From the NCBI RefSeq assembly GCF_001646665.1, contig NZ_LWBU01000279.1, forward strand, positions 65,908 to 129,907: a stretch of 64,000 bases of DNA, given 5' to 3'. The notes under the pieces are model-generated. The model was given only the letters and a program-made list of their open reading frames with translations, did no database searches and was not told the DNA's origin. Made by a program: the position numbers and the translations under genes. This stretch comes from Streptomyces noursei. Its GTDB lineage: Bacteria; Actinomycetota; Actinomycetes; Streptomycetales; Streptomycetaceae. The first letter of the stretch is position 1; every line of letters starts with the position of its first letter. Below, in pieces: positions 33,984-42,565 of this stretch.

Positions 33984-36200
33984 GTGTTGTTTCATCGCGC
34001 CGGTAATCGGATGTCGGACCGACGCCCGCGACAGTCCGTGGGGGTGCGGGCCACGAGTCATGGCTGGACGGGGATGACCAAGCACGTCAGACACAGAAAG
34101 GCCGCGGACGCCCTGCGCACCGCGGTGGTGAGGCCCCTGACCCGGGCTCGCGGGAGGCGCCGGAGGACGCACGCCAAGCGTGTCCTCGGCCGGCCCGACT
34201 ACCCGCGGTCGGGCCGCAGCGGCTGGCGCCGGTGGGTCCCCTCCTGGCGCCAGTCGCTGGCCTCCTTCCTGATGGCCGTGGCGGCCCTGGTCGGAGTCGT
34301 GACCATCGCGTACGTACGCACCGAGATACCGGAGGGCCTGAACGGCTTCGCCACCCAGCAGGACAACGTGTACTACTGGGCGGACGGCACGCCCATGGCC
34401 CGCACCGGCTGGGTCAGGCGCCAGGAGATGCCCCTGGAGAAGATCCCGGAGCACGTCCGCTGGGCCGTCCTCGCCGCGGAGAACGCCGGCTTCTACTCCG
34501 ACCCCGGCGTCTCCGCGAGCGGCGTGACCAGGGCCCTGTGGCGCACCCTCGGTGACGGCGACACCCAGGGCGGCTCGACCATCACCCAGCAGTACGTGAA
34601 GAACGTCTACCTCACCCAGGACCAGTCGCTGTCGCGGAAGTTCACCGAGGTGCTCCTCGCCATCAAGGTGGACCGGCACCACAGCAAGGACCGGATACTG
34701 GAGGACTACCTCAACACCAGTTGGTTCGGCCGCGGCACGTACGGCCTGCAGCGCGCCGCCCAGGCGTACTACGGCAAGGACGTCACCCAGCTCAACGCCA
34801 GCGAGGGCGCGTTCCTCGCCGCCATGCTCAAGGGTGCCTCGCTCTACGACCCCGCCATCTCGCCCGCCAACCGCGAGCGCGCCGTGGAGCGGTGGTCGTG
34901 GACGCTGGACCGCATGGTCGAGATCGGCAGGCTCTCCCGCGAGGAGCGGGCCCGCTACACCCGGTTCCCCGAGCCCAGGGCGGCCACCACGCCCAGCACG
35001 GTCGGCGGCCAGAACGGCTACCTCGTCGACCTCGCCGGGACGTACGCCAAGCGCGCGGGACGGATCAGCGACGCGCGGTTCGACCTCGGGGGCTACCAGG
35101 TCTACACGACCTTCCAGAAGCCGCGGACGACCGCACTGACCAAGGCCGTCGCCGCGGCACGCGCCGGCCTCGACCCCGAGAAGCGCCCGGCGGACCGGCA
35201 CACCCGCTTCGGAGCCGCCTCGGTCGCCCCCGACGGCCGCATCCTCGCCGTCCACGGCGGACCCGACTACCAGAAGCAGGCCTTCAACGAGTCCAACGCC
35301 GCCACCGTCCCGGCCGGGACCGTGTTCACCCCCTTCGTGTACGCCGCCGCCCTCGAACACGGCGTGCAGCGCGAGCGCGGCGGCCCCCGCGTCCCGGTCA
35401 CCCCCTCGACCGTCTACGACGGCGACGACGGCACCCCCCTGCGGACCCCGGAGGGCCCGTACTGGGACCGCGCCGGGAAGATGGTGAAGGCCACCAACCT
35501 CGACGGCCGCTCCCACGGCCGCATCAGCCTCCGCCGCGCCATGGCCGAGTCGGCCGACGCCCCCTTCCTCCAGCTCGGCATGGACGTCGGTCTGGAACAG
35601 GTGCGCCGCACCGCCCAGTCGGCCGGGCTGCTCGCCTCCAGCCTCGGCCCGCCGGTTCCCGACTTCGCCCTCGGCAACTCCACCCCGAGCGCCATACGGA
35701 TGGCCAGCGCGTACAGCATGTTCCCGGCGCGCGGCACCCACACCGAGCCGTACTCGGTGCTCCGTGTCACGCACAAGGGGGAGCCCGTCCCCCTCACCGC
35801 CCCGCGCAAGCAGCGGGCCGTGAGCCCCGAGGTCGCCGACCAGGTCACCGACGCCCTCGCCCGGGACGAGGAGGACGCCGGCACCGGGGACGGCACACAG
35901 GCCCCGGACGGCACGGACACCGCGGAGGGCAGGGACGCGGCGGACGGCACGGCCGGCAAGACGGGCGGCACCCGCGACGACACGGCCCGCTGGTACGCCG
36001 GCTACTCGCCGACGGAGGCGACGGCCGTCGTCGTCTACCGCATGGACCTCGCCACCAGCCTCGCGCCGCTGCCCCTCAAGGGGCTCGGCGGCGACTCCAC
36101 CGCCGGGGCCGGCCGTCCGGCGGACATCTGGAACCAGTACACGGACGCGGTGCGCGACGCATCATCCCGCGGCCGCGACGATCGGGGGAAGACACGATGA
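33984..36200 (+). CDS. Class A PBP-like peptidoglycan glycosyltransferase with degenerate transpeptidase site
   Basis: A 738-residue bitopic membrane protein. A basic cytoplasmic tail is followed by one membrane segment (about 91-111). The GT51 glycosyltransferase domain (about 125-320) is intact, with catalytic Glu166 in VLAAENAGFYSDPGV, the GGSTITQQYVKN motif and DRHHSKDRILEDYLNTSWFG. In the transpeptidase domain (about 390-730) the SxxK motif reads T446-V-F-T449 (AGTVFTPF) and SxN reads S523-A-D, while KTG (K659) remains. It should polymerise glycan but not crosslink by the normal route. The GTG at 33984 has AGGGGGG upstream; ATG at 34074 is an alternative start. The stop overlaps the next start (ATGA). 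Confidence 0.85.
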   Translation: MLFHRAGNRMSDRRPRQSVGVRATSHGWTGMTKHVRHRKAADALRTAVVRPLTRARGRRRRTHAKRVLGRPDYPRSGRSGWRRWVPSWRQSLASFLMAVAALVGVVTIAYVRTEIPEGLNGFATQQDNVYYWADGTPMARTGWVRRQEMPLEKIPEHVRWAVLAAENAGFYSDPGVSASGVTRALWRTLGDGDTQGGSTITQQYVKNVYLTQDQSLSRKFTEVLLAIKVDRHHSKDRILEDYLNTSWFGRGTYGLQRAAQAYYGKDVTQLNASEGAFLAAMLKGASLYDPAISPANRERAVERWSWTLDRMVEIGRLSREERARYTRFPEPRAATTPSTVGGQNGYLVDLAGTYAKRAGRISDARFDLGGYQVYTTFQKPRTTALTKAVAAARAGLDPEKRPADRHTRFGAASVAPDGRILAVHGGPDYQKQAFNESNAATVPAGTVFTPFVYAAALEHGVQRERGGPRVPVTPSTVYDGDDGTPLRTPEGPYWDRAGKMVKATNLDGRSHGRISLRRAMAESADAPFLQLGMDVGLEQVRRTAQSAGLLASSLGPPVPDFALGNSTPSAIRMASAYSMFPARGTHTEPYSVLRVTHKGEPVPLTAPRKQRAVSPEVADQVTDALARDEEDAGTGDGTQAPDGTDTAEGRDAADGTAGKTGGTRDDTARWYAGYSPTEATAVVVYRMDLATSLAPLPLKGLGGDSTAGAGRPADIWNQYTDAVRDASSRGRDDRGKTR

Positions 36201-37504
36201 TCCGGAACAACCCGGCCGTACGGCGCCTGCGGGAACGCACCACCCCCCGCGGCATCGCCCTGGGGATCGCCGCCGTCCTGATCGCCTCCGGCGCGAGCCT
36301 GGTCCCGCTGGTGACCGGCGACTCCGACGACGGCGACCTCACGGCCACGGCCGACCGCACCTCCGCCCCGGCGCCACGCCCCTCGGCGGGGCGGAAGGCC
36401 GGCGGCGCCGGGAGCGCCGACGATGAGGAGTGGGACGGCCGGGTCCGGATCCTGGGCGACGGATCCACCTCCTACACCGGACCGCAGCCCGGCCGGCTCA
36501 AGCCCGAACGGCTCAAGCCCGGCCAGCGGCCGCCCCAGTTCGTCGTCTTCTCCTGGGACGGCGCCCTGGAGGGCGACGACCGGCTCTTCTCCCGCTTCCG
36601 CCGCGTCGCCAAGGAGAGCAACGCCCACATGACGTTCTTCCTCACCGGCATCTACCTGCTGCCGAAGGAGAAGAAGGACCTCTACCGGCCGCCCCAGCAC
36701 GGCACGGGAGAGGCGGCGATCTCCTACCCGACCCGCGACCACATCCGCACCACCCTGGAACAGCTGGGGAAGGCGTGGAAGGAGGGGCACGAGATCGGGT
36801 CCCACTTCAACGGCCACTTCTGCGGCGCCAAGGGCGGCGGGGACTGGAGCGCCGCCGAGTGGACCAGCGAGATCGACCAGTTCTACTCCTTCGTGCAGAA
36901 CTGGAAGACCAACACGGGCTTCACCGACCTCGACCCGCTGCCCTTCGACCCCACCCGTGAGGTCGTGGGCGGGCGCGCCCCCTGCCTGGAGGGGCAGAAG
37001 ACGCTCATACCGGCGTCCAAGCCGTTCGGCTGGCGCTACGACGCCAGCTCGGCGGGCGACTTCCAGATATGGCCGTCCAAGAAGAACGGGGTGTGGGACC
37101 TGCCGTTGCAGATGCTGCCCTTCCCCGGCAAGGACTTCCAGGTGCTGTCCATGGACTTCAACTACCTGTACAACCAGTCCAAGGGGCTCACGGAGGGCGA
37201 CCCGGCGATGTACGCCACCTGGCGCAAGCAGACCCGTGACTCCTACCTCGCCGGGTTCGAGCGCGTCTTCCACGGGAGCCGGGCGCCCATGTTCGTGGGC
37301 AACCACTTCGAGAACTGGAACGGCGGCATCTACATGGACGCGGTGGAGGACGTGATGCGCAGCGTGTGCCCCCGCAAGGAGGTCCGCTGCGTCTCCTTCC
37401 GCGAACTGACCGACTGGCTCGACGCCCAGGACCCCGCGCTCCTCGCCCAGTGGCGCACCCTCGACCCCGCGCAGCCGCCCGGCTGGTCCTCGCCGGGCAG
37501 GTGA
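36197..37504 (+). CDS. Membrane-anchored NodB-like polysaccharide deacetylase-family protein
   Basis: A 435-residue protein with an N-terminal membrane anchor (about 20-45, GIALGIAAVLIASGASLVPLV), a Ser/Pro/Ala linker and an extracellular NodB-like domain (about 110-420). The HxxxxH zinc motif is HEIGSH (H198, H203). The TFDDG motif is replaced by FSWDG, keeping the metal-binding Asp121 but losing the Asp that acts as base, so normal de-N-acetylation is uncertain. GNHFENWNGG and the C-terminal WLDAQDP are other conserved blocks. The start overlaps the PBP stop by 4 nt (ATGA), implying coupled translation and a shared job at the wall. Confidence 0.8.
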   Translation: MIRNNPAVRRLRERTTPRGIALGIAAVLIASGASLVPLVTGDSDDGDLTATADRTSAPAPRPSAGRKAGGAGSADDEEWDGRVRILGDGSTSYTGPQPGRLKPERLKPGQRPPQFVVFSWDGALEGDDRLFSRFRRVAKESNAHMTFFLTGIYLLPKEKKDLYRPPQHGTGEAAISYPTRDHIRTTLEQLGKAWKEGHEIGSHFNGHFCGAKGGGDWSAAEWTSEIDQFYSFVQNWKTNTGFTDLDPLPFDPTREVVGGRAPCLEGQKTLIPASKPFGWRYDASSAGDFQIWPSKKNGVWDLPLQMLPFPGKDFQVLSMDFNYLYNQSKGLTEGDPAMYATWRKQTRDSYLAGFERVFHGSRAPMFVGNHFENWNGGIYMDAVEDVMRSVCPRKEVRCVSFRELTDWLDAQDPALLAQWRTLDPAQPPGWSSPGR

Positions 37505-37572
37505 CCGGACCGCCGCCGGTGGGCCGCGGCGGTCCGGGCCTCCTACGATGTGCGCGGACGAGGGGAGGACCC

Positions 37573-38934
37573 ATGAGGGTCGGGTGGCAGGCGGACGAGC
37601 GGGCCCACCGGATGCAGCGCTGGTCGGCCAGGACGTCCCTGGCGTCGGCGGCGCTCGCCGCGCTGCTGCCGCTGCTGTACGGGGGTGTCGGCGGCGTACT
37701 GCTGCTCCTGGTCGGCGCGGGGGGCATCGCCCTGACGGTGGCCGGCCTGTGGTGGACGCTGACCCGGCGCGGCTCCGCCCGTGCGGCCGCCGCCGCCCTG
37801 GCCGCCGTGGCGCCCGCCGCCGTCATCGTGATGTTCGATGCCGCGAACCTGCTGTGGGTGGTCCTGCTCTCCCTCGCGCTGTGGGTCCTGGCCGTGTGGA
37901 CCGGGCGGTACGCGCTGCGCAGCACCGGCCTGCGGCCCGTGCGGGTCAGGGAGCACCGCACGCCGCCGCCCCGGCGTCCGTTCCTCGTGATGAACCCGCA
38001 CTCGGGCGGCGCCAAGGTGGAGCGGTTCCGCCTGCGGGAGAAGGCCGAACGGCTCGGGGCGCGCGTGGTCCTGCTCGACCCGGAGCAGCCGTGCGACGTC
38101 ACGGAGCTGGCCCGGCAGGCGGTGGCGGACGGCGCCGACCTGCTGGGCGTCGCGGGGGGCGACGGCACGCAGGCCCTGGTGGCGGCGGTCGCCGCCGAGC
38201 ACGGCCTGCCGTTCCTGGTCGTCTCCGCCGGCACCCGCAACCACTTCGCCATGGACCTCGGGCTCGACCGCGACGACCCCGCCGCCTGCCTGGACGCGCT
38301 CGGCGACGGCGTCGAACTCCATGTGGACCTCGGCTTCGCCGGCGGGCGCCCGTTCGTCAACAACGTCTCCTTCGGCGTCTACGGCGCGGTCGTGCAGAGC
38401 CCCGCCTACCGGGACGACAAGGTGGGCACCGCACTGGAGCTGCTGCCGGAACTGCTCACCGGACAGAGCGGCCCCCGGCTGACCGCCCGGGCGGAGGGGC
38501 GGACGCTCGCGTGCCCGCAGGCGCTGCTGGTGAGCAACAACCCCTACCGGCGGGACGATCCGGCGGGCCTCGGCCGCCGTGAGCGACTGGACTCCGGCGT
38601 GCTCGGCGTGCTGGGCCTGAGGGTGGACAGCGCGGCGGAGGCGGCCGGGCTGCTGCTGGACCCGGAGGCGAGCGGGCTGACCGTGCTCACGGCCCGCGAG
38701 GTGGTCGTCGACGCCGACCACCCGACCGTCGACGTCGGCATCGACGGCGAGGCCTTCGCCCTGCCCGTGCCCGTGCACTGCCGGATCGCGCCGCGGGCGC
38801 TGCGGGTCCGGGTGCCCCGGCTACGGCCGGGCGTCCCGCAGGCGCAGCCCCGTCTCGACTGGCGCCGCCTGCGGAAGCTCGCCGCCGCGGTGGGCCGCAC
38901 GGCCGTCGCCGGCCGCCCGTCCCGGCCGAACTGA
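37573..38934 (+). CDS. Membrane-anchored diacylglycerol kinase-like protein
   Basis: A 453-residue protein. Three to four hydrophobic segments lie in the first 120 residues, then a DAGK/sphingosine-kinase catalytic domain. FLVMNPHSGGAKVERF begins the fold, GGDGT (about 195-199) is the nucleotide motif, and VVSAGTRNHFAMDLGL is the usual following block (GTRNHFA instead of GTxNDFA). Its likely reaction is ATP-dependent phosphorylation of diacylglycerol or another lipid alcohol at the membrane. The ATG follows GAGGGGAGGACCC. It lies 68 nt after the NodB-like gene on the same strand and may belong to that envelope operon. Confidence 0.82.
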   Translation: MRVGWQADERAHRMQRWSARTSLASAALAALLPLLYGGVGGVLLLLVGAGGIALTVAGLWWTLTRRGSARAAAAALAAVAPAAVIVMFDAANLLWVVLLSLALWVLAVWTGRYALRSTGLRPVRVREHRTPPPRRPFLVMNPHSGGAKVERFRLREKAERLGARVVLLDPEQPCDVTELARQAVADGADLLGVAGGDGTQALVAAVAAEHGLPFLVVSAGTRNHFAMDLGLDRDDPAACLDALGDGVELHVDLGFAGGRPFVNNVSFGVYGAVVQSPAYRDDKVGTALELLPELLTGQSGPRLTARAEGRTLACPQALLVSNNPYRRDDPAGLGRRERLDSGVLGVLGLRVDSAAEAAGLLLDPEASGLTVLTAREVVVDADHPTVDVGIDGEAFALPVPVHCRIAPRALRVRVPRLRPGVPQAQPRLDWRRLRKLAAAVGRTAVAGRPSRPN

Positions 38935-38963
38935 CATGTGTCGCAGGGCAGTTTCGCACGGGG

Positions 38964-38970
38964 CTAGGGT
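38964..38970 (+). promoter_or_regulatory. -10 element for a leaderless VOC gene
   Basis: CTAGGGT contains the -10 TAGGGT (38965-38970), seven bases before the ATG at 38978 with no Shine-Dalgarno sequence. This is the Streptomyces leaderless pattern. No clear -35 is visible. Confidence 0.45.
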
Positions 38971-38977
38971 GGCCGGC

Positions 38978-39727
38978 ATGAGGCTGCAGCTCTTCGAGGT
39001 GAACTTCAAGGCCCGTGACGACTCCGCGCTGGGCCGTTTCTGGGCGGCGGCGCTCGGCTGGCGTGCCTCGAGCGGCGAACCCGGTGCGACCAGCGTCGAC
39101 CCCGTGGGTTCCGCCTGGCCGGACCCCGCCGCCGTCCGCGTCGAGGCCGTCGCCGTACCGGACCCGGAAACGGCGAAGGACCGCGCGCACATCGACCTCG
39201 CCACCACCTCCGCGGACCATCACGCCGAACTGGTCACGCGCCTGAGGGAACTGGGCGCGACGCCGGCCCCCGCCGGCGCGGGCCGGTGCCAACCGTCGCG
39301 GACCGCCCTGGCGGACCCGGAGGGCAACGTGTTCTGCGTCCGGGAACCCCGCGACTGCCGCCCGGACACCGGACCGATCGCCGCGGTGGTCGTCCACTGC
39401 GCGGATCCGCGAGCCATGGCCCGCTTCTGGAGCGGAGCGATGGACTGGACCGTGCACGATGCGGACGACGACCACGCACTGCTGCGCACCGCCGAGGGCG
39501 TCGGGCCCTGCCTGGAACTCCTCCGTACGCCCCACCCGTCGGACGTGCGGCACCGCGCCCATCTGGACCTGGCCCCGCACCCCTTCGACCGCGACCGTCA
39601 GGCGGCGGAGGTGGCCCGGCTGGAGACCCTCGGCGCGGCACTCCCCGACACCGGCCGGGGTGACTTCCCGTGGCAGGTCATGACCGACCCGGAAGGCAAC
39701 GAGTTCTGCGTCCTCGGCCCGGCCTGA
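38978..39727 (+). CDS. Two-domain VOC (glyoxalase-like) protein
   Basis: A 249-residue protein with two tandem glyoxalase-like domains. The first (about 3-120) starts LQLFEVNFKARDDSALGRFWAAALGW and ends LADPEGNVFCV. The second (about 130-249) starts AVVVHCADPRAMARFWSGAMDW and ends MTDPEGNEFCVLGP. This is the actinobacterial Glyoxalase_6-like pattern. The ligand is unknown. The ATG at 38978 is probably leaderless (TAGGGT seven bases upstream); the short upstream extension from 38936 is unlikely to be coding. Confidence 0.8.
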   Translation: MRLQLFEVNFKARDDSALGRFWAAALGWRASSGEPGATSVDPVGSAWPDPAAVRVEAVAVPDPETAKDRAHIDLATTSADHHAELVTRLRELGATPAPAGAGRCQPSRTALADPEGNVFCVREPRDCRPDTGPIAAVVVHCADPRAMARFWSGAMDWTVHDADDDHALLRTAEGVGPCLELLRTPHPSDVRHRAHLDLAPHPFDRDRQAAEVARLETLGAALPDTGRGDFPWQVMTDPEGNEFCVLGPA

Positions 39728-39919
39728 CGCGCCACCCCTACCGCTCCGTGCCGCGGGGAACGGCCGCGTGGCAGCCGGCAGATGGCGGTGGCGGTGGCGG
39801 TGGCAGGCGAATCGGTACGCCCGGTACCGACCGGGGCGGGTCGGGCGTATCGGCCCCGCGGGGTGTGCGCTCCGGGTAGCGTCGGTGGTGTGCGTCCGGA
39901 AGCGGGGAGGAGCGGTCTG

Positions 39920-40588
39920 ATGCTCACGGTCGTGGGTTTCCGGCTGGGGAACGGCAACCGGCAGATGACGGCGGTGGTGACCGAGTCGGGGCGGCTCCAC
40001 CGCGCCCACGGCCCCTACGGTGCCCCGGGCCGGGCCTCCCGTCCGCACACACCGGTCCGGGACAACCCGGTCCACCGGCACGTGGCGCACCTGCGGGGCC
40101 TGCGCTCCCGGTACATGGCCAAAGGCTACTCCGACGAGCTGATCGCGGGGGCGTGCGTCCAGCTCGAACTGGAGGAGACCCCGCCACCGCCCGCTCCCGG
40201 CAGGGTCCACTCCGTCGAGCCCTCCTGGCCGCTGCTGTTCCGGGCGTTCGACGCCGCCGTGCCCGCCGAGCCCGGCGGCACCCTGGAGGACGCCATCAAC
40301 CGCTTCTACACCACGATCGGCGCCCCGTTCCTGCCCCGGCGACCCGACCGGCCGGCGGCCGGCGGACGGCCCGCGGCCGGGCTCCCGCGCCGGGTGGCGG
40401 CGCTGCGGCGCGCCCTGGCCGACGGGACGGCCGTCAGTTCCTCACCGCGCCTGGCCGTCGGCTACACGGTCACCGCCGACCACGTACGCCTCCACGTCGG
40501 CCGTGCCGGGGAGAGCCTGCCGCGGCAGGACGTCGTCGAGCTCCACGCGGCGCTCAGCGCGTGGCTGCACCTCAACACCGCGAAGTGA
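39920..40588 (+). CDS. Hypothetical protein
   Basis: A 222-residue soluble protein. It starts MLTVVGFRLGNGNRQMTAVV and continues with an Arg/His-rich N-terminal part, a helical middle (WPLLFRAFDAAVPAEPGGTLEDAINRFYTTIG) and a beta-rich end (AVGYTVTADHVRLHVGRAGE, then QDVVELHAALSAWLHL). No catalytic motif or membrane segment is seen and I do not know the family. The ATG at 39920 follows GGGGAGGAGCGG. The upstream extension of the frame contains a GTGGCG microsatellite (about 39783-39807) and is unlikely to be translated. Confidence 0.6.
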   Translation: MLTVVGFRLGNGNRQMTAVVTESGRLHRAHGPYGAPGRASRPHTPVRDNPVHRHVAHLRGLRSRYMAKGYSDELIAGACVQLELEETPPPPAPGRVHSVEPSWPLLFRAFDAAVPAEPGGTLEDAINRFYTTIGAPFLPRRPDRPAAGGRPAAGLPRRVAALRRALADGTAVSSSPRLAVGYTVTADHVRLHVGRAGESLPRQDVVELHAALSAWLHLNTAK

Positions 40589-40610
40589 CACCGCCGGTGC
40601 CGGCCCGGCC

Positions 40611-41222
40611 TCACGCCAGGACGACCATCGCCAGCGCCCCGCACGCGTCGACCACGCAGCACCACTCGGACCACGCCCGGGGCACGACCCGGCCGGTCCG
40701 GTGGTGGGCGAAGTCCCAGACGGCGTGGCCGAACCAGCCCGCGGCCAGGACGTAGTAGCCGGCCCTGTCGCCGGCGGTGAGCGCGAGCAGGGCCACGGCA
40801 CCGAAGGCCACCAGCCCGGCGAGCTGGACGACGAGGACGCGGGGCGGGCGCAGCTCGCCCCGGAGTGCGCCGAAGAGGAGGTAGCACAACGGCATGATGA
40901 GGAGGAGGCCGCCCAACAGGCCGACGGGCGGCAGGCCGTCGACGAAGGTGGCGACCGCCAGGGCGAGCGCGAGCAGGGTGGGCCAGCGGTGGCCCAGCGC
41001 ACGCAGGAATCCCGTGGTGCCGGCGGTGCCGGTGGGTGGTGAGTGCGGGGTGTGCCGCGTGGGACCGGTGTGGGCGGGCGTGATGGGTTTCGCGGCCGTC
41101 GTCGGGGCCGTGGGCGCGGTGGGGGTCGTCGGCGTCGCGGGGGCGGTCTGCGTTGCGGGGGCGGTCGGTGTTGTGCGGGACGTGACGCCGCTGCGGTCGT
41201 CGCGCGTGGAGTCCGTCTGCAT
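40611..41222 (-). CDS. Four-helix integral membrane protein
   Basis: A 203-residue protein. Residues 1-70 are a Thr/Pro/Ala-rich repetitive cytoplasmic tail (APATPTTPTAPTAPTT and similar). Four hydrophobic helices follow between about 80 and 200 (LLALALAVATFVDGLPPVGLLGGLLLIMPLCYLLFG, LVVQLAGLVAFGAVALLALTAG, YVLAAGWFGHAVWDFAHH, WCCVVDACGALAMVVL, given in parts). A Trp-Asp-His-rich GHAVWDFAHHRTG loop could bind a ligand or metal. The ATG follows GGGAGACGCC. It is divergent from a GlxA-type regulator, which may control it. The function is unknown. Confidence 0.65.
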   Translation of the reverse strand: MQTDSTRDDRSGVTSRTTPTAPATQTAPATPTTPTAPTAPTTAAKPITPAHTGPTRHTPHSPPTGTAGTTGFLRALGHRWPTLLALALAVATFVDGLPPVGLLGGLLLIMPLCYLLFGALRGELRPPRVLVVQLAGLVAFGAVALLALTAGDRAGYYVLAAGWFGHAVWDFAHHRTGRVVPRAWSEWCCVVDACGALAMVVLA

Positions 41223-41339
41223 GGCGTCTCCCGGAGTCGAAAGGGGGTGTTCCCGGCTTCACTGTCCGCCATGCCCGTCCCGGGCGCACGGTACGGCGGG
41301 AACGATGTCCGTGGCCTTGGGGTACCGGTCCTTCCGGCA

Positions 41340-41345
41340 TAGGGT
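41340..41345 (+). promoter_or_regulatory. -10 element for a leaderless glxA-like gene
   Basis: TAGGGT followed by CGCCCC and the ATG at 41352, with no Shine-Dalgarno sequence. This fits leaderless transcription. Confidence 0.45.
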
Positions 41346-41351
41346 CGCCCC

Positions 41352-42344
41352 ATGGCGGAACGGGTCATGGTGGTGGTCGGCTACGAGTCGGCCGAGTTGC
41401 TGGACATCGCGTGCGTGACCACCAGCCTGTCCCTGGCCAACACGATCGGCCGGCCGGCCGTGCCGTACCGGGTGGTGCTGGCAGGTCCGGGGGGCGGTCC
41501 CATCGTGTGCGACTCGGGGTTGAGCCTGGCCGGTCAGCAGTCCCTCGAACGGCTCGTCGGACCGATCGACACCCTGGTCGTCTCCGGCGGCATGGGGTTC
41601 GAACGGGCGGCCGCCGACGCACGGCTCGTGGGACACGTCCGGCGTCTCGCCGGGGAGAGCAGGCGGGTGGCCTCGGTGTGCACGGGTGCCGGTGTGCTGG
41701 CCGCCGCCGGGCTGCTGGACGGCCGGCGGGCCACCACGCACTGGCGGTTCGCCCCGGCGCTGGCCGCCCGCCACCCGGAGGTGGTGCTGGACCCCACGCC
41801 CATCTACATCCGCGACGGCAACGTCTACACGGCCGCCGGTGTCACCAGCGCGCTGGACCTCACCCTCGCGTTCGTCGAGGAGGACCACGGACCGGAACTC
41901 GCCCGCCAGGTCGCCCGGGACCTGGTCGTCTATCTGCAACGCCCCGCCAACCAGGCGCAGATGAGCCTGTTCACCGCCGCTCCCCCGCCCCGTGACCCCC
42001 TGGTCCGCACCGTGGTCGAGTACATCACGGCCCACCCCGACCACGACCTCGCGACGGCCGCGCTGGCCGACCTCGTGGGGGTGACCCCCCGGCATTTGAC
42101 CCGGCTGTTCACCGAGCACCTCGGTCAGGCACCGGGCCGGTTCGTCCGCCAGGCCCGTACCGAGGCCGCCGCCCACCTCCTCACCTCGACGACACTGCCG
42201 ATGGCGCGCGTGGCCGCCCGTTGCGGATTCGGCACCGCGGAGTCCCTGCGGCAGGCGTTCACCGGACGGTACGGGATCTCGCCGTCCCGCTACCGGGCCG
42301 CCCAGACCCGTCGTACTCCTGGAACGGGCGTTCCCGCGCGTTGA
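41352..42344 (+). CDS. GlxA/FtrA-type AraC-family regulator with DJ-1/PfpI domain
   Basis: A 330-residue regulator. The N-terminal DJ-1/PfpI-like domain (about 1-185) has the nucleophile-elbow-like VASVCTGAGVLAAAGLL, where the Cys sits at the DJ-1 position, and HWRFAPAL. The AraC DNA-binding domain (about 220-325) has two HTH motifs: ATAALADLVGVTPRHLTRLF and VAARCGFGTAESLRQAFTGRYGISPSRYR. Such proteins respond to small nitrogenous or aldehyde signals. The divergent membrane-protein gene at 40611-41222 is a plausible target. The start is probably leaderless. Confidence 0.88.
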   Translation: MAERVMVVVGYESAELLDIACVTTSLSLANTIGRPAVPYRVVLAGPGGGPIVCDSGLSLAGQQSLERLVGPIDTLVVSGGMGFERAAADARLVGHVRRLAGESRRVASVCTGAGVLAAAGLLDGRRATTHWRFAPALAARHPEVVLDPTPIYIRDGNVYTAAGVTSALDLTLAFVEEDHGPELARQVARDLVVYLQRPANQAQMSLFTAAPPPRDPLVRTVVEYITAHPDHDLATAALADLVGVTPRHLTRLFTEHLGQAPGRFVRQARTEAAAHLLTSTTLPMARVAARCGFGTAESLRQAFTGRYGISPSRYRAAQTRRTPGTGVPAR

Positions 42345-42565
42345 CTCTCACCGGCGTACGCCCTCACACGGATCCCGGTGCCGCGGTCCACAACAGCCGC
42401 GCCGGACACAACAGTTGCATGCGCGACGCCTCCGATCCGCGCGGTGGCGGCCGGGTTGCACGTCGGTCCGGCGGCCACCGCTTGTTTGCTTGACACAACA
42501 CCACGGCCGTACCCTGCAGCACAGTTTCGTTCCTTCACAAACGCCACGCACTCGCAGGAGGACAC

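Noticed and set aside
34721..36196. Long +2-frame extension upstream of the NodB-like gene inside the PBP gene
   Set aside because: It is the shadow of the PBP frame; the ATG at 36197 with the ATGA overlap and a signal anchor marks the real start.
39783..39807. GTGGCG run as a CRISPR-like or regulatory repeat
   Set aside because: It is a short perfect microsatellite outside the predicted coding start, without spacers.
42490..42519. TTGACA before the histone-tail-like gene as a full promoter
   Set aside because: No acceptable -10 at 16-18 nt; only the -35-like hexamer is seen.
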